This document shows positions 16,773 to 26,045 of a stretch of 64,000 bases of DNA, one piece after another. Location of the stretch: contig NZ_PDKC01000002.1 of assembly GCF_004116495.1 (NCBI RefSeq), forward strand, positions 62,001 to 126,000, in the 5' to 3' direction. A model generated the notes under the pieces. The model worked only from the letters and a program-made list of their open reading frames with translations, ran no database searches and was not told where the DNA came from. The position numbers and the translations under genes are program-made. Each line of letters starts with the position of its first letter. Position 1 is the stretch's first letter. This DNA is from Arcobacter sp. CECT 8985 (GTDB lineage Bacteria; Campylobacterota; Campylobacteria; Campylobacterales; Arcobacteraceae).

Positions 16773-17531
16773 ATGGAAATAGAAAAAATATTAAAAAGAA
16801 TAGAAATCTTTGATGAACCCTCAAAGATAGAAATAAGTATAGAAAATCTAACAAAATTACAAGAATCTTATATCTTAAATGTGCCATATGAAAATCTTGA
16901 TTTTGTTTTTAAAAAAGATTTTTCTGTTAATATTTTGAAAATATATGAAAAAATAGTTTGTAATAACCGTGGTGGAATATGTTATGAATCAAATACTTTA
17001 TTTATGTATTTGTTGAAAAAATTAGGATTTAATGTACAAATGATATTTGCAAAAGTAGAAGATATTACTTACATTGGTGCAGATTATCCACACTTAGCAC
17101 TTTTAGTTACTATTAATAGTAAAGAGTACTTAGTTGATGTAGCAAATGGTCAAAATGTTAGAGTTCCTTTATGTTTAAGTGAAGATACTATTGTAAAAAG
17201 TGAAAATATTGAATATAAAATAAAAAAATTAAATAGTGCAGAGTTTGCACTTATGTATAATCATAAATATAAAGGTTGGCAAACTAGATATATTTTTACG
17301 AAAGATGAAAAAAGTGTTAGTGATTTTTCTTCTGTTTTTGATGATACGAAGAATTATCAGCAATTCTCAAATCATGCACCATTGTTAGTTACTAAAGCCT
17401 TAGAAGATGGAAGAGTAACCTTGACTGATGAAACTATGACTTTCAAAAAAAATAAAGAAAAAAGAGTTTGGCAAATTAGTTTAGAAAATAGAGCAGAAGT
17501 ATTAAGGGATTACTTTAATATTGAAATATAG
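16773..17531 (+). CDS. Arylamine N-acetyltransferase (NAT)
   Basis: A 252-residue NAT-family enzyme with an intact catalytic triad: C70 in NNRGGICYE, H107 in YPHLALLV and D122 in YLVDVANG. The family transfers acetyl groups from acetyl-CoA to arylamines, hydrazines or other amines; the natural substrate here is unknown. Length is normal for the family. It stands alone downstream of the nickel transporter, with its own AT-rich promoter region. Confidence 0.9.
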   Translation: MEIEKILKRIEIFDEPSKIEISIENLTKLQESYILNVPYENLDFVFKKDFSVNILKIYEKIVCNNRGGICYESNTLFMYLLKKLGFNVQMIFAKVEDITYIGADYPHLALLVTINSKEYLVDVANGQNVRVPLCLSEDTIVKSENIEYKIKKLNSAEFALMYNHKYKGWQTRYIFTKDEKSVSDFSSVFDDTKNYQQFSNHAPLLVTKALEDGRVTLTDETMTFKKNKEKRVWQISLENRAEVLRDYFNIEI

Positions 17532-17571
17532 ATAAATTTAATATAATTTATCTAAAAAATAAAGAGAACTA

Positions 17572-18498
17572 ATGCAAGATTTTTCAAATAAATCTATGTT
17601 TGAAATATATAATATATTATATAAGCAATTAAAAAAGAAAGAAGAAATAAGTTTTTATGCTTTAAATCCAGATATAAAAGATGGAGTTTATGCAGGAGAA
17701 AAACTTATTATTTGTGATCAAGAATTTATTTATAGAAGTTTGTATTCTTTTATAGATTTAGCTTCTCTTCTTGATTGCAAAATGTTAATGCCTGAATATA
17801 TAGATGATAAACTAATCAAAATAAATTTTAAAAAATTAAATAAAAAACAATCTTTTCATAAAGATAGTAATACAGAAGAAAAATACGGAAGTATGTCTTA
17901 TTTTTCAAAAATTAATAAAAATGAAGAGCCAGATTTTTTATTAAATTATATAAATTGTTTGACTAATGCTAAAATTGAAAAAAGAAAAAGAGTTTTAAAT
18001 CTTGGTGTAAATAGTGGTGGGGAATTTGAAGTAATAAAAAATTTAAGTGAAAATTTTTCAAATTTAGAGCTAGTTGGAATAGATTATAGTAAAAGTGCAA
18101 TAAAGTTAGCTAAAAGTAAATTTTATGAGCATAAGAATGTAAGTTTTTATTCTTGGGATATAAATAGACTTGATGAATTAGATTTAGGTCAATTTGATTT
18201 GATTGTATCAATAGGAACTTTACAAAGTACTAATTTGAATTTCAATGAGACTTTTATGAATATTGTTCAAAAATACTTAAAAAAAGACGGAGCAATGATA
18301 CTTGGCTTTCCAAATTGCAGATGGTATGATGGTTCAATGGTATATGGTGCAGTTGCAAAAAACTATTCATATTCAGAGATGTCTGTTTTATATAAAGACG
18401 CAATGTTTTGTAAGAAATATCTTCAACAAAAAAAATTTAGAGTTACTTTAACTGGTAAAAACTATATATTTTTAACTGCAACTTCAATTAGAAAGTAA
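17572..18498 (+). CDS. SAM-dependent class I methyltransferase
   Basis: A 308-residue protein whose C-terminal two thirds is a Rossmann methyltransferase: motif I LNLGVNSGGEFE near residue 143, the acidic end of strand 2 in LVGIDYSKSA, and FDLIVSIGTLQS for motif IV. The N-terminal 130 residues form an extra domain I cannot name. Substrate unknown. It begins 40 bases after the NAT gene on the same strand and might be co-transcribed with it. Confidence 0.78.
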   Translation: MQDFSNKSMFEIYNILYKQLKKKEEISFYALNPDIKDGVYAGEKLIICDQEFIYRSLYSFIDLASLLDCKMLMPEYIDDKLIKINFKKLNKKQSFHKDSNTEEKYGSMSYFSKINKNEEPDFLLNYINCLTNAKIEKRKRVLNLGVNSGGEFEVIKNLSENFSNLELVGIDYSKSAIKLAKSKFYEHKNVSFYSWDINRLDELDLGQFDLIVSIGTLQSTNLNFNETFMNIVQKYLKKDGAMILGFPNCRWYDGSMVYGAVAKNYSYSEMSVLYKDAMFCKKYLQQKKFRVTLTGKNYIFLTATSIRK

Positions 18499-18514
18499 AA
18501 CAATAAACATTTGG

Positions 18515-18520
18515 GTATAC
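18515..18520. promoter_or_regulatory. GTATAC-containing sequence upstream of the 164-residue hypothetical gene
   Basis: The sequence TTGGGTATACTTACAATA near 18511-18528 shares GGTATACTTAC with the second GTATAC motif upstream of the MFS gene. It lies about 40 bases before ATG 18557. It may be a transcription factor site; a chance match in AT-rich DNA is possible. Confidence 0.3.
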
Positions 18521-18556
18521 TTACAATAAAACATTAAAAAAATAAATCGGAGTAAA

Positions 18557-19051
18557 ATGAAATTTAAAGATTTAGATGAACAAACTAAAGAGTATCTATA
18601 CACTACACTAAATAACTATGCGAATAGTTTAGGTGGAAAGAACTTTTTTTTACAATTAATTGAAGATATGAAAAAAGAAAAAGAGAATCCACTATTAAAT
18701 AAATCTTCAGCTTTTCACTATTCAAAAGGTAGAGTATCTTGGAATAAAAAAATATATAAAGATACTTTAGTTTTATTATATGAGACAATGAGATTAGAAG
18801 AAAAAGATAGTAACTTTTTTGAGAGTTTAAAACCAAAAACTAAAAAAAATACAATAAATATGATGAAAACATTGAAACCAGTTACAATTGAAATAAAACC
18901 AAAAGATGATGAGCAAACAGAAGGTTTCTCTCTTTGTATTATTGATTCAACAGATGAAGAAAATATTAAAATATCATTGCTATTTAAATCAATATTTTTT
19001 TATAATATTAATTTTGCAAAAGATGCCTTGTCTTATAAGAAAAGTGTATAA
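18557..19051 (+). CDS. Hypothetical protein, 164 residues
   Basis: I do not recognise this soluble, lysine-rich, mostly helical protein. It has no signal peptide or membrane span and a single Cys. Ribosome-binding site CGGAGT precedes ATG 18557. The next gene starts at the base after its stop codon, so it is cotranscribed with the YwbE- and YaiI-like genes. A GTATAC-containing sequence lies 37 bases upstream (see separate entry). Confidence 0.75.
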   Translation: MKFKDLDEQTKEYLYTTLNNYANSLGGKNFFLQLIEDMKKEKENPLLNKSSAFHYSKGRVSWNKKIYKDTLVLLYETMRLEEKDSNFFESLKPKTKKNTINMMKTLKPVTIEIKPKDDEQTEGFSLCIIDSTDEENIKISLLFKSIFFYNINFAKDALSYKKSV

Positions 19052-19243
19052 ATGGATAATAAAAAAAGATTTGATATTAAGCAAGGTATGAATGTTAATA
19101 TTGTATTGAAACAAGATCAAAGAAGTGGAAAATTAACAAAAGGTGTTGTAAAAGATATATTAACAAATTCAGCTTTTCATCCACATGGAATAAAAGTAAG
19201 ATTGCAAGATGGTCAAGTAGGTAGAGTTCAAGAGATTTTATGA
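19052..19243 (+). CDS. YwbE family protein (DUF2196)
   Basis: A 63-residue protein that fits YwbE: KQGMNVNIVLKQDQRSGKLT followed by a GVVKDILTNSAFHPHGIKV core and a QVGRVQEIL end. YwbE proteins are small and of unknown function, perhaps an SH3-like barrel. It begins directly after the preceding stop codon and overlaps the next gene by four bases. Confidence 0.82.
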   Translation: MDNKKRFDIKQGMNVNIVLKQDQRSGKLTKGVVKDILTNSAFHPHGIKVRLQDGQVGRVQEIL

Positions 19244-19698
19244 TGATTTTATATATTGATGGAGATGCTTTTCCTAATTTATTAAAACCAATTATTACAA
19301 AAGCGATAAATAGAGTAAAACTTAAAACTTTAGTTGTTGCAAATAAAAAAATAAATGTTGGAAAATCTACTTTTATTGACTATCTTATAGTAGAACAAGG
19401 TGCAGATGAAGCTGATGATAAAATAGTTGAATTTTTACAAGAAGATGATTTAGTTATTACAGCTGATATTCCACTTGCAAATAGAGTTATAGAAAAAAAT
19501 GCTCATGCAATTGATCATAGAGGTGAGTTATATACTGAAGATAATATCAAACAGTATTTAGCTATTAGAAATTTGATGCAAGAGTTAAGAGATAGTGGTG
19601 AAGTCACAAAAGGACCAGCACCATTTACACAAAAAGATGCACAGAGTTTTGCAAATCAACTTAACATGTTCTTGCAAAAACATAGTACAAAAATATAG
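19240..19698 (+). CDS. YaiI/YqxD family protein (DUF188)
   Basis: A 152-residue member of the YaiI/YqxD family, recognised by YIDGDAFPN at the start, VEQGADEADDKIVEF, DLVITADIPLANR and GPAPFT near the end. The fold is PIN/FEN-like with conserved acidic residues, suggesting nuclease ancestry, but the biochemical function is not known. It overlaps YwbE by four bases. Confidence 0.88.
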   Translation: MMILYIDGDAFPNLLKPIITKAINRVKLKTLVVANKKINVGKSTFIDYLIVEQGADEADDKIVEFLQEDDLVITADIPLANRVIEKNAHAIDHRGELYTEDNIKQYLAIRNLMQELRDSGEVTKGPAPFTQKDAQSFANQLNMFLQKHSTKI

Positions 19699-19711
19699 AA
19701 AAGGCTTTACA

Positions 19712-20590
19712 ATTATACTAAAAACAAAAACACTAAGAGAACAATTTGAAATCTTTTGTAAAACAAACAAACCAAAAGATATGCAAACAGCAGTGAATTA
19801 CTTTGCAGTATTCGGTGGACTTGATATAAAAGTTGATACATCAAAACCATTAGGAACACTTATAACAAGGCATATTTTAAGTGATTATAGTAAATTACAG
19901 AAAAGTATTGAAGAGTTAACAAAAAATGATGGAATTTATCATAAATTATTAACAGGAATTGCTTTAGGTGATGGTAGAGTATCAACTACATTTAAAAGAG
20001 CAGATTTAGAATATGATGATGAATATGGTTCTTTGTTAGATTTAGAAGATTTAAAACTAATTAAACTTCAAGAACCAGTTGTAATTTTAGATGAGCAAAG
20101 TAATATTGGAAATAAAAATAATAAGTTTATTTTTACAACTGCTTTTTTAAGATTTTGGTTTGCTTTTGTATCACCTTTGTATAAAGGAATATCAAAGAGT
20201 AATTTTGATGAGTTTTTTGAAAAATTTAGTAATTATCAAATGCAATTTATGGATTTGATTTTTGAACAACTATGTCAAGAATATATTAAAGATTTTTATA
20301 AAGATGAGATAAAAGTCATAGGTAATTTTTGGAATGAAAGTAGTGAAGAAATTCAAATTGTTGCAAAGACAAAAGATAATAGAGTAATAGCTGCATTATG
20401 TAAATATAATAACCAAAAAATAAAAACAAAACAACTTAATAGCTTTATTGATACTTGTAAGTCATTAAATATTGAGCCAGATATAGTTGTATTATTTTCT
20501 AAAAATGGATATTCAACTGAGTTAAAAGCACAAAAATCAGAGCAATTAAAACTATTTACTGTTAAGAGTTTAAAAGCATTAATTATATAG
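19712..20590 (+). CDS. DUF234-type protein (ATPase C-terminal region without the ATPase)
   Basis: The reading frame encodes a protein similar to the C-terminal part of archaeal-type DEXX-box ATPases (DUF234): FIFTTAFLRFWFAFVSP, the SNFDEFFEKFSNYQ helix, EQLCQEYIKDFY and a restriction-endonuclease-like end (EIQIVAKTKDNRVIAALCKY). No P-loop domain is present. The start is not clear. Conserved-looking sequence LREQFEIFCKTNKPKD lies upstream of the first in-frame ATG (19781), and the frame has no ATG, GTG or TTG there. An ATT at 19712 has AAAAGG (19699-19704) seven bases before it, so an AUU start is proposed. Otherwise initiation is at 19781 or far upstream inside the YaiI gene. Confidence 0.62.
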   Translation: MILKTKTLREQFEIFCKTNKPKDMQTAVNYFAVFGGLDIKVDTSKPLGTLITRHILSDYSKLQKSIEELTKNDGIYHKLLTGIALGDGRVSTTFKRADLEYDDEYGSLLDLEDLKLIKLQEPVVILDEQSNIGNKNNKFIFTTAFLRFWFAFVSPLYKGISKSNFDEFFEKFSNYQMQFMDLIFEQLCQEYIKDFYKDEIKVIGNFWNESSEEIQIVAKTKDNRVIAALCKYNNQKIKTKQLNSFIDTCKSLNIEPDIVVLFSKNGYSTELKAQKSEQLKLFTVKSLKALII

Positions 20591-20597
20591 TTATTTT

Positions 20598-21680
20598 ATG
20601 ATAGATTTTATTCCTGTAGATTATATAAATAAAAAAGATAAGGAACTTGTAGCAGAGTTTTTTTCATCTTCTACTAAAAAAAAGTTTATTCTTGGAATCA
20701 ATAAATATACAAAATGTATTCAAAACTTTGTGCAAATAGATGGAATAATTGACGATTTTACAAGAGTTCAAAGTTCAAGAAAAAAATCAATTTATAAAAT
20801 TGATGAGGTTCCAAAAGATGCATTAATTTTAAGTGTTTCAACTGGTAGTCCTCTTGAAGTAAAAAATACACTTGATAAAAAAGGTTTTAAAAATATAAAT
20901 TATCTAAGTTTTTATAAATATAGTAAACTTGATAAAAAACTTTTGGCTAAACCACCTTTTATAACTGATTTTGAAGATGATTTTAAAAATAATAAAGCAG
21001 AATATGAAAAAGTTTATAATCTACTTTGCGATGAAAAATCAAAAGAAGTTTTTAAAAAAGTAATAAGCTTTAAAATAAGTTTTGATTTTGATTTTATGAC
21101 AGGCTTTACAAATAACCATAAAGAACAATACTTTGATAAAGAATTAATACCAAATATTAAAGATATAGTTTTTCTTGATGGTGGTTCATATGTAGGTGAT
21201 ACTATTCCTCAAATTATAAGTAATTTTCCTGATTTTAAAAAAATATATTGTATTGAACCAAATAAGTTACATATAAACATAGCAAAAAAGAACTTTTCTA
21301 AATATGAAAATATAGAGTTTATAAATTGTGGTTTGGGAAATAAAAAAATAGAAAATATCGTAAATCAAGAACTACAAAATAACTGTGAACATGATTATCA
21401 AGCAATAAATATAAATACCATAGATAATTTAATAAATGAAAAAGTTGATTTTATAAAATTAGATATAGAAGGCGCAGAACAAGATGCCTTAATTGGTGTA
21501 ACAAATACGATAAAAAAATATCAACCAATTCTTGCAATTTGTATCTATCATAAAGCACAAGATTGGTATAAAATACCTAAGATAATACTAGATATTAATC
21601 CAAATTATAAAATTTACTTAAGACATTATATGGAAGGTATTTTTGAAACTGTTATGTATTTTATACCAATTAAAAATTAG
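20598..21680 (+). CDS. FkbM family methyltransferase
   Basis: A 360-residue protein. The C-terminal half is an FkbM methyltransferase: DIVFLDGGSYVGDTIP (SAM motif I), IYCIEPNKLH, and VDFIKLDIEGAEQDAL. The N-terminal part (to about residue 180) is a separate alpha/beta domain. FkbM proteins O-methylate sugars or polyketides and in Campylobacterota often modify surface glycans; substrate unknown. It follows the DUF234 gene by seven bases. Its stop overlaps that of the convergent hydrolase gene. Confidence 0.82.
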   Translation: MIDFIPVDYINKKDKELVAEFFSSSTKKKFILGINKYTKCIQNFVQIDGIIDDFTRVQSSRKKSIYKIDEVPKDALILSVSTGSPLEVKNTLDKKGFKNINYLSFYKYSKLDKKLLAKPPFITDFEDDFKNNKAEYEKVYNLLCDEKSKEVFKKVISFKISFDFDFMTGFTNNHKEQYFDKELIPNIKDIVFLDGGSYVGDTIPQIISNFPDFKKIYCIEPNKLHINIAKKNFSKYENIEFINCGLGNKKIENIVNQELQNNCEHDYQAININTIDNLINEKVDFIKLDIEGAEQDALIGVTNTIKKYQPILAICIYHKAQDWYKIPKIILDINPNYKIYLRHYMEGIFETVMYFIPIKN

Positions 21681-22432
21681 TATTTACAAAATCTTTCAAT
21701 TTCACTTGCAAAATAAACAGGACACTCTATCATGGGATAGTGTCCTGCTTCCATGCACTCTATTATCTCAAAATTATTATAATACTTTTCAAACTGTTTT
21801 TTAATGATACTTTTATTAAAAGCAGGTAAATCATGATGACCTACCATTATTTTTATTGGTATCTTAATATCTTTTACTTCATCTATAAAATCAGTTGTAA
21901 GATACATATTCATATACCCAGTTCTAGCTTCTAAAGTTGAAGAAGTATATCCCATTTTGATTCGGTAATCTTTCCATGCTTGATTATATCTTTTACTTGC
22001 ACTTTGTACTACTTGTTCAATTAACTCTTTATTCTCTTTCATTTTATTAATTAGGTTTGTTTGTGCTAAAGGTTTCATTTTTATGCCACTTGCTGAAATT
22101 GGTGTGATTAAAATCAATTGTTTTATTCTATTATCAATTAAAGCTACTTTTTGAGCTATTAGTGTAGACATTGAGTGAGCTAAAAGATTTACATCTTTTA
22201 GCTTAAGATTCTTTATTAAACTAACGATATCATTTGCAGCTTCATCACAAGTGTAATCACCAGTTAATTCTTTTGAAAGTCCATAACCTCTTAAATCAAT
22301 AAAAAAATATGTAAATTCATCTTTATTTAAATATGGCATACAAGCTTCATAATTTCTACAATCACCCATAAGTTCATGTAAAATAAAAATTATATTATTT
22401 CCATTTCCTATTTTTTTATATTTTAGTTGAAT
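21677..22432 (-). CDS. Alpha/beta hydrolase, start codon uncertain
   Basis: An alpha/beta-hydrolase-fold protein: the nucleophile elbow LLAHSMST (Ser, family GxSxG loosely as AHSMS), IDLRGYGLSKE near the N-terminus, VGHHDLPAFN and a C-terminal EAGHYPMIE with the catalytic His. The frame is open upstream of ATG 22369 and there encodes LKYKKIGNGNNIIFILHEL, the expected first strands and oxyanion segment. So translation must begin earlier, but no ATG, GTG or TTG exists before the stop; ATT at 22432-22430 or ATC at 22435 are the only near-cognate options. It overlaps the MFS gene stop by a few bases and is co-directional with it. Either a rare AUU start or a lost start codon is implied. Confidence 0.72.
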   Translation of the reverse strand: MQLKYKKIGNGNNIIFILHELMGDCRNYEACMPYLNKDEFTYFFIDLRGYGLSKELTGDYTCDEAANDIVSLIKNLKLKDVNLLAHSMSTLIAQKVALIDNRIKQLILITPISASGIKMKPLAQTNLINKMKENKELIEQVVQSASKRYNQAWKDYRIKMGYTSSTLEARTGYMNMYLTTDFIDEVKDIKIPIKIMVGHHDLPAFNKSIIKKQFEKYYNNFEIIECMEAGHYPMIECPVYFASEIERFCKY

Positions 22433-23586
22433 GATTTAGCCTTTTTATCATGTTTTTTTAAAAACATTATACATAAAAATACTCCAATTGATGCCATTGC
22501 TGCACCTACTAAAGATGGATAGTTATACTCTAAACCATAAAATAAAGGTAATCCTCCAAAGAATGCTCCTAGAGAATTTGCTACATTAAATGCTGCTTGC
22601 AAAAATGCTGCACCTAACATTGCAGAGTGTTTTGCATGGTGAATCATTACCATATTAATTGGTGCTCCAATTGACATAGCAAGTGCACCACATATAAACG
22701 TAAGAATTACTGTAACAATTTGTGATGAAGAAAAGAAAAATACTAATATTAGTGAAATTACCATACATATTAATAAAAATATACAAACTTTTATAGGATT
22801 CATTTTATCTGCAAGTGAGCCACCCATAATATTACCAACGACCATCCCTGCTCCTGCAATTATCATCAAGTAAGGAACATTTCCTTCATCAAAGTTTGCT
22901 ACATTAATTAAAAGTGGAGCGATATAACTAAACCATGCAAATAATCCTCCAAAACCAATTGCAACTATTGAAAGAATATGCCATGCTTTTATTGTTTTGA
23001 AAAAATCTATTTCTTCTTTAAAAGTAACAGTTCTTAAAACTTTTTGTTTTGGTAAGTTTTTATATAAAAAAATAATGGTTAAACAACCAATAATAGATAC
23101 AATACCAAAAGCATAACGCCAATGAAGATGATGACCAATATAAGTTACTATTGGAACCATTGCTAAATTTGCAATTGTCAAGCCTGTAAACATAGAAGCA
23201 ATTGCTTGAGCAGATTTACCCTCTTTAGCTAGTTTTGCAGCAACTACAGTGCCTACACCAAAAAAAGCTCCATGGGGTAAACCACTTAAAAATCTTGCCA
23301 TCATTAATGTATTATAATCAGGTGCAATTGTTGATAAAAAATTAAAAATTGTGAATAAAAGCATAAAGGCCATTAATACATTTTTAGGTGGAAATTTTGC
23401 ACTTAATGCAACTAATATGGGAGCACCAACTACCACACCAAATGCATATGCTGATATAAGGTGCCCTGCAACTGGAATACTCACACCTATATCATTTGCA
23501 ACATCAGGTAATAACCCCATTATTACAAATTCTGTTGTACCAATTCCCAACCCACCAAGGGCTAAAGGAAATAATTGTTTTGTCAT
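22423..23586 (-). CDS. MFS transporter of the AraJ/purine-efflux type (DHA1 family)
   Basis: A 387-residue, 12-span major facilitator protein. Family traits are the GTTEFVIMGLLPDVANDIGVS start, the RFLSGLPHGAFFGVG helix and the C-terminal YPSLVGAAMASIG. This subgroup exports sugars, nucleosides or drugs by proton antiport. The promoter region contains two GTATAC motifs. It heads a short operon with the alpha/beta hydrolase. Confidence 0.88.
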   Translation of the reverse strand: MTKQLFPLALGGLGIGTTEFVIMGLLPDVANDIGVSIPVAGHLISAYAFGVVVGAPILVALSAKFPPKNVLMAFMLLFTIFNFLSTIAPDYNTLMMARFLSGLPHGAFFGVGTVVAAKLAKEGKSAQAIASMFTGLTIANLAMVPIVTYIGHHLHWRYAFGIVSIIGCLTIIFLYKNLPKQKVLRTVTFKEEIDFFKTIKAWHILSIVAIGFGGLFAWFSYIAPLLINVANFDEGNVPYLMIIAGAGMVVGNIMGGSLADKMNPIKVCIFLLICMVISLILVFFFSSSQIVTVILTFICGALAMSIGAPINMVMIHHAKHSAMLGAAFLQAAFNVANSLGAFFGGLPLFYGLEYNYPSLVGAAMASIGVFLCIMFLKKHDKKAKSFN

Positions 23587-23664
23587 AAAAAGTATCTTTA
23601 TTTTGATTTTGGGAATTTTAGTGTTTTATGGCTTAGTTTTTTATCAAAGTTAAAATCTATAAAA

Positions 23665-23690
23665 AAGTATACTTATTTGGTATACTTACT
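23665..23690. promoter_or_regulatory. Two GTATAC motifs 13 bp apart in the MFS promoter region
   Basis: AAGTATACTT (23665-23674, a perfect palindrome) and GGTATACTTAC (23679-23689) give GTATAC cores at 23667 and 23680. The spacing is close to but not exactly one helical turn. They lie in the divergent region between the MFS gene (minus) and the chemoreceptor pseudogene (plus). An HxlR- or MarR-type operator is possible. Confidence 0.4.
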
Positions 23691-23714
23691 ACATAATATA
23701 TAAAGGGGTAGGAA

Positions 23715-24942
23715 ATGAATCTTTCTAGTATAAAATAAAAGCTATTGATTAGTTTATTTATAAGTAATTTTTGTACTTTTGGATCATTGGATATAGGGAT
23801 GCATCAGGTAATTTTGAATCTGAGTGAAAAAGAGGAATTAGCTTTAACTAAACAAACTGCAAAATTTATCAATGAGTATATTAAATCAAAGATAGATATT
23901 GTTAAATCTGTTGCAAGTATGATTGATGAAGAGATAGAAATTGTAAAAGAAGTAGTTACTAAAATCAAAAATGGAAATCTAGATGTTAAAGTAGAGAAAT
24001 GCTTTTCAACAGAACCATTAAATGAGTTAAAAGATATCTTAAAAAGCAAATGCTAAAAATGTAAATAATAATATCAATATTATTTGTACTTAAAAACTAC
24101 TCAAAACTTGATTTTGAAAAAATATAGATAATGCCTCTGGGGAAGTTGCAAAAGGGCTAAATGGATTATCTGATATTATATGGAATGTTGCAAGAAAACT
24201 ACCAATTAGGGTTAACTTTAGAAAACAATGCGAAACAGCTTTTAGAAAATGTTGATAAATTAAATAAATCATCAGCGGATACAGCAGCTTCCTTAGAAGA
24301 GACTTCTGCTTCAATTGAAGAGATTACTTCAACTATTGTAGAAAATACTCAAAATATTTCACAAATGGCAGTTTATTCAAATAATTTACTTAAATCAATA
24401 AGTTTAGGACAAGCTTTAGCAAAACTTACAGTTGAATCAATGAATGAGCTAAATGAACAAACAAGCTTAATTGCAGAAGCAATTACAGTAATTGATCAAA
24501 TATCTTTCCAAATAAATATTTTATTATTAAAGAAGCAGTAACAGCAGGAGAGGCTGGAAAAGGCTTTGCTGTAGTTGCAGCTGAAGTAAGAAGTCTAGCA
24601 TCAAGAAGTGCAGAAGCTGCAAAACAGATAAAAAGTTTAGTAGAAAATGCCACAATCAAAGCAAATACTGGTAAGAAAAATGCAGATGAGATGATAAGCG
24701 GATATGAAGAATTAACTGATAATATAAATAAAACTACACAACTAATATCTCGTGTTAAAACTGCTTCAACTGAACAAAAACAAGGAATAGAACAAATCAA
24801 TGATGCAGTTGCAAGTCTTGATTCACGAACTCAAGAAAATGCAAATGTTGCAAATCATGCTCATGAGATTGCTACAAATACTTTTACTATCGCTGAGAAT
24901 ATAATTGCGAATGTAAATAAAAAGAAATTTAGAAAATCTTAA
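23715..24942 (+). pseudogene. Methyl-accepting chemotaxis protein pseudogene
   Basis: Remnants of one chemoreceptor lie in several frames. ATG 23715 has AAGGGGTAGG before it but meets TAA after seven codons (23736); the same frame goes on as KLLISLFIS and then an N-terminal sensor fragment ending at 24056. A second fragment in another frame (24161-24541) carries the adaptation helix AASLEETSASIEEIT and breaks at QISFQINILLLKKQ. There about 14 bases are missing compared with the intact QTNILSLNAAVEA of the receptor at 32861. A third frame resumes at EAVTAGEAGKGFAVVAAEVRSLASRSAEAAKQ and continues to 24942. There is also sequence in a further frame (24120-24180: IDNASGEVAKGLNGLSDII). At least one nonsense and several frameshift lesions are visible, so no functional receptor can be made. 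The periplasmic sensor domain is largely gone. Confidence 0.88.
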
Positions 24943-24970
24943 AATAAGGCTAGTTTTTGGCCTTGTTTTT
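24941..24970 (+). terminator. Terminator after the chemoreceptor pseudogene
   Basis: AAAATAAGGC (24941-24950) pairs with GCCTTGTTTT (24960-24969), one U-G pair included, and Ts follow. The TAA stop codon of the pseudogene is in the stem. Confidence 0.65.
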
Positions 24971-25044
24971 AATGCAAAAATCTCAAAATAAATATAATAG
25001 ATAATTATATACACTTACTAAGCCTAAGTTAATTTTAATTTAAG

Positions 25045-25050
25045 TATAAT
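25045..25050 (+). promoter_or_regulatory. -10 element of the rpsL-rpsG-fusA operon
   Basis: TAAGTATAAT at 25041-25050 contains a perfect TATAAT in the periodic T-rich context usual for sigma-70 promoters of Campylobacterota. Transcription from here would give a leader of about 120 bases before rpsL. Confidence 0.6.
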
Positions 25051-25099
25051 CACGAACTTTTTTAGAAAACTTACATGTTTCCTAGAATGGTAGTATCGT

Positions 25100-25152
25100 T
25101 TCAACTTATTGTTGAAGACAAGCGAGAAGCATGAGCATTGCTTTAATTGCTC
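25100..25152 (+). ncRNA. Candidate structured leader of rpsL
   Basis: Two hairpins lie between the promoter and the gene. TTCAAC-TTATT-GTTGAA (25100-25116) is a perfect 6-bp stem. GAGCA (25133-25137) pairs with TGCTC (25148-25152). The leader as a whole has noticeably higher GC than its flanks. A ribosomal-protein autoregulatory leader is possible; no known class was recognised. Confidence 0.35.
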
Positions 25153-25177
25153 AAACCAATAAAAATAAAGGGAAAGA

Positions 25178-25552
25178 ATGCCTACTATTAATCAGCTTAT
25201 TAGAAAAGAGCGAAAAAAGGTGATAAAAAAGTCTAAATCACCAGCATTAGACAAATGTCCACAAAGAAGAGGAGTATGTACAAGAGTATATACAACAACT
25301 CCAAAAAAACCTAACTCGGCTTTAAGAAAAGTTGCAAAAGTTAGATTAACAACTGGATTTGAAGTAATTTCATATATCGGTGGTGAGGGTCACAACTTAC
25401 AAGAACACTCTATCGTATTAGTTAGAGGGGGAAGAGTTAAGGATTTACCTGGTGTTAAGTATCACATCGTAAGAGGTGCTTTAGATACAGCTGGTGTTGC
25501 AAACAGAACTGTTGCAAGATCTAAATATGGTACTAAAAGACCTAAGAAATAA
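25178..25552 (+). CDS. rpsL: 30S ribosomal protein S12
   Basis: The 124-residue protein is unmistakable: [13 protein letters not shown], the streptomycin-site loop [13 protein letters not shown] with lysines in wild-type form, [17 protein letters not shown] and the [10 protein letters not shown] end. S12 sits at the decoding centre. First gene of the str operon with rpsG and fusA. Confidence 0.99.
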   Translation: MPTINQLIRKERKKVIKKSKSPALDKCPQRRGVCTRVYTTTPKKPNSALRKVAKVRLTTGFEVISYIGGEGHNLQEHSIVLVRGGRVKDLPGVKYHIVRGALDTAGVANRTVARSKYGTKRPKK

Positions 25553-25556
25553 GTAG

Positions 25557-26036
<480 letters not shown>

Positions 26037-26045
26037 GAATTATTT

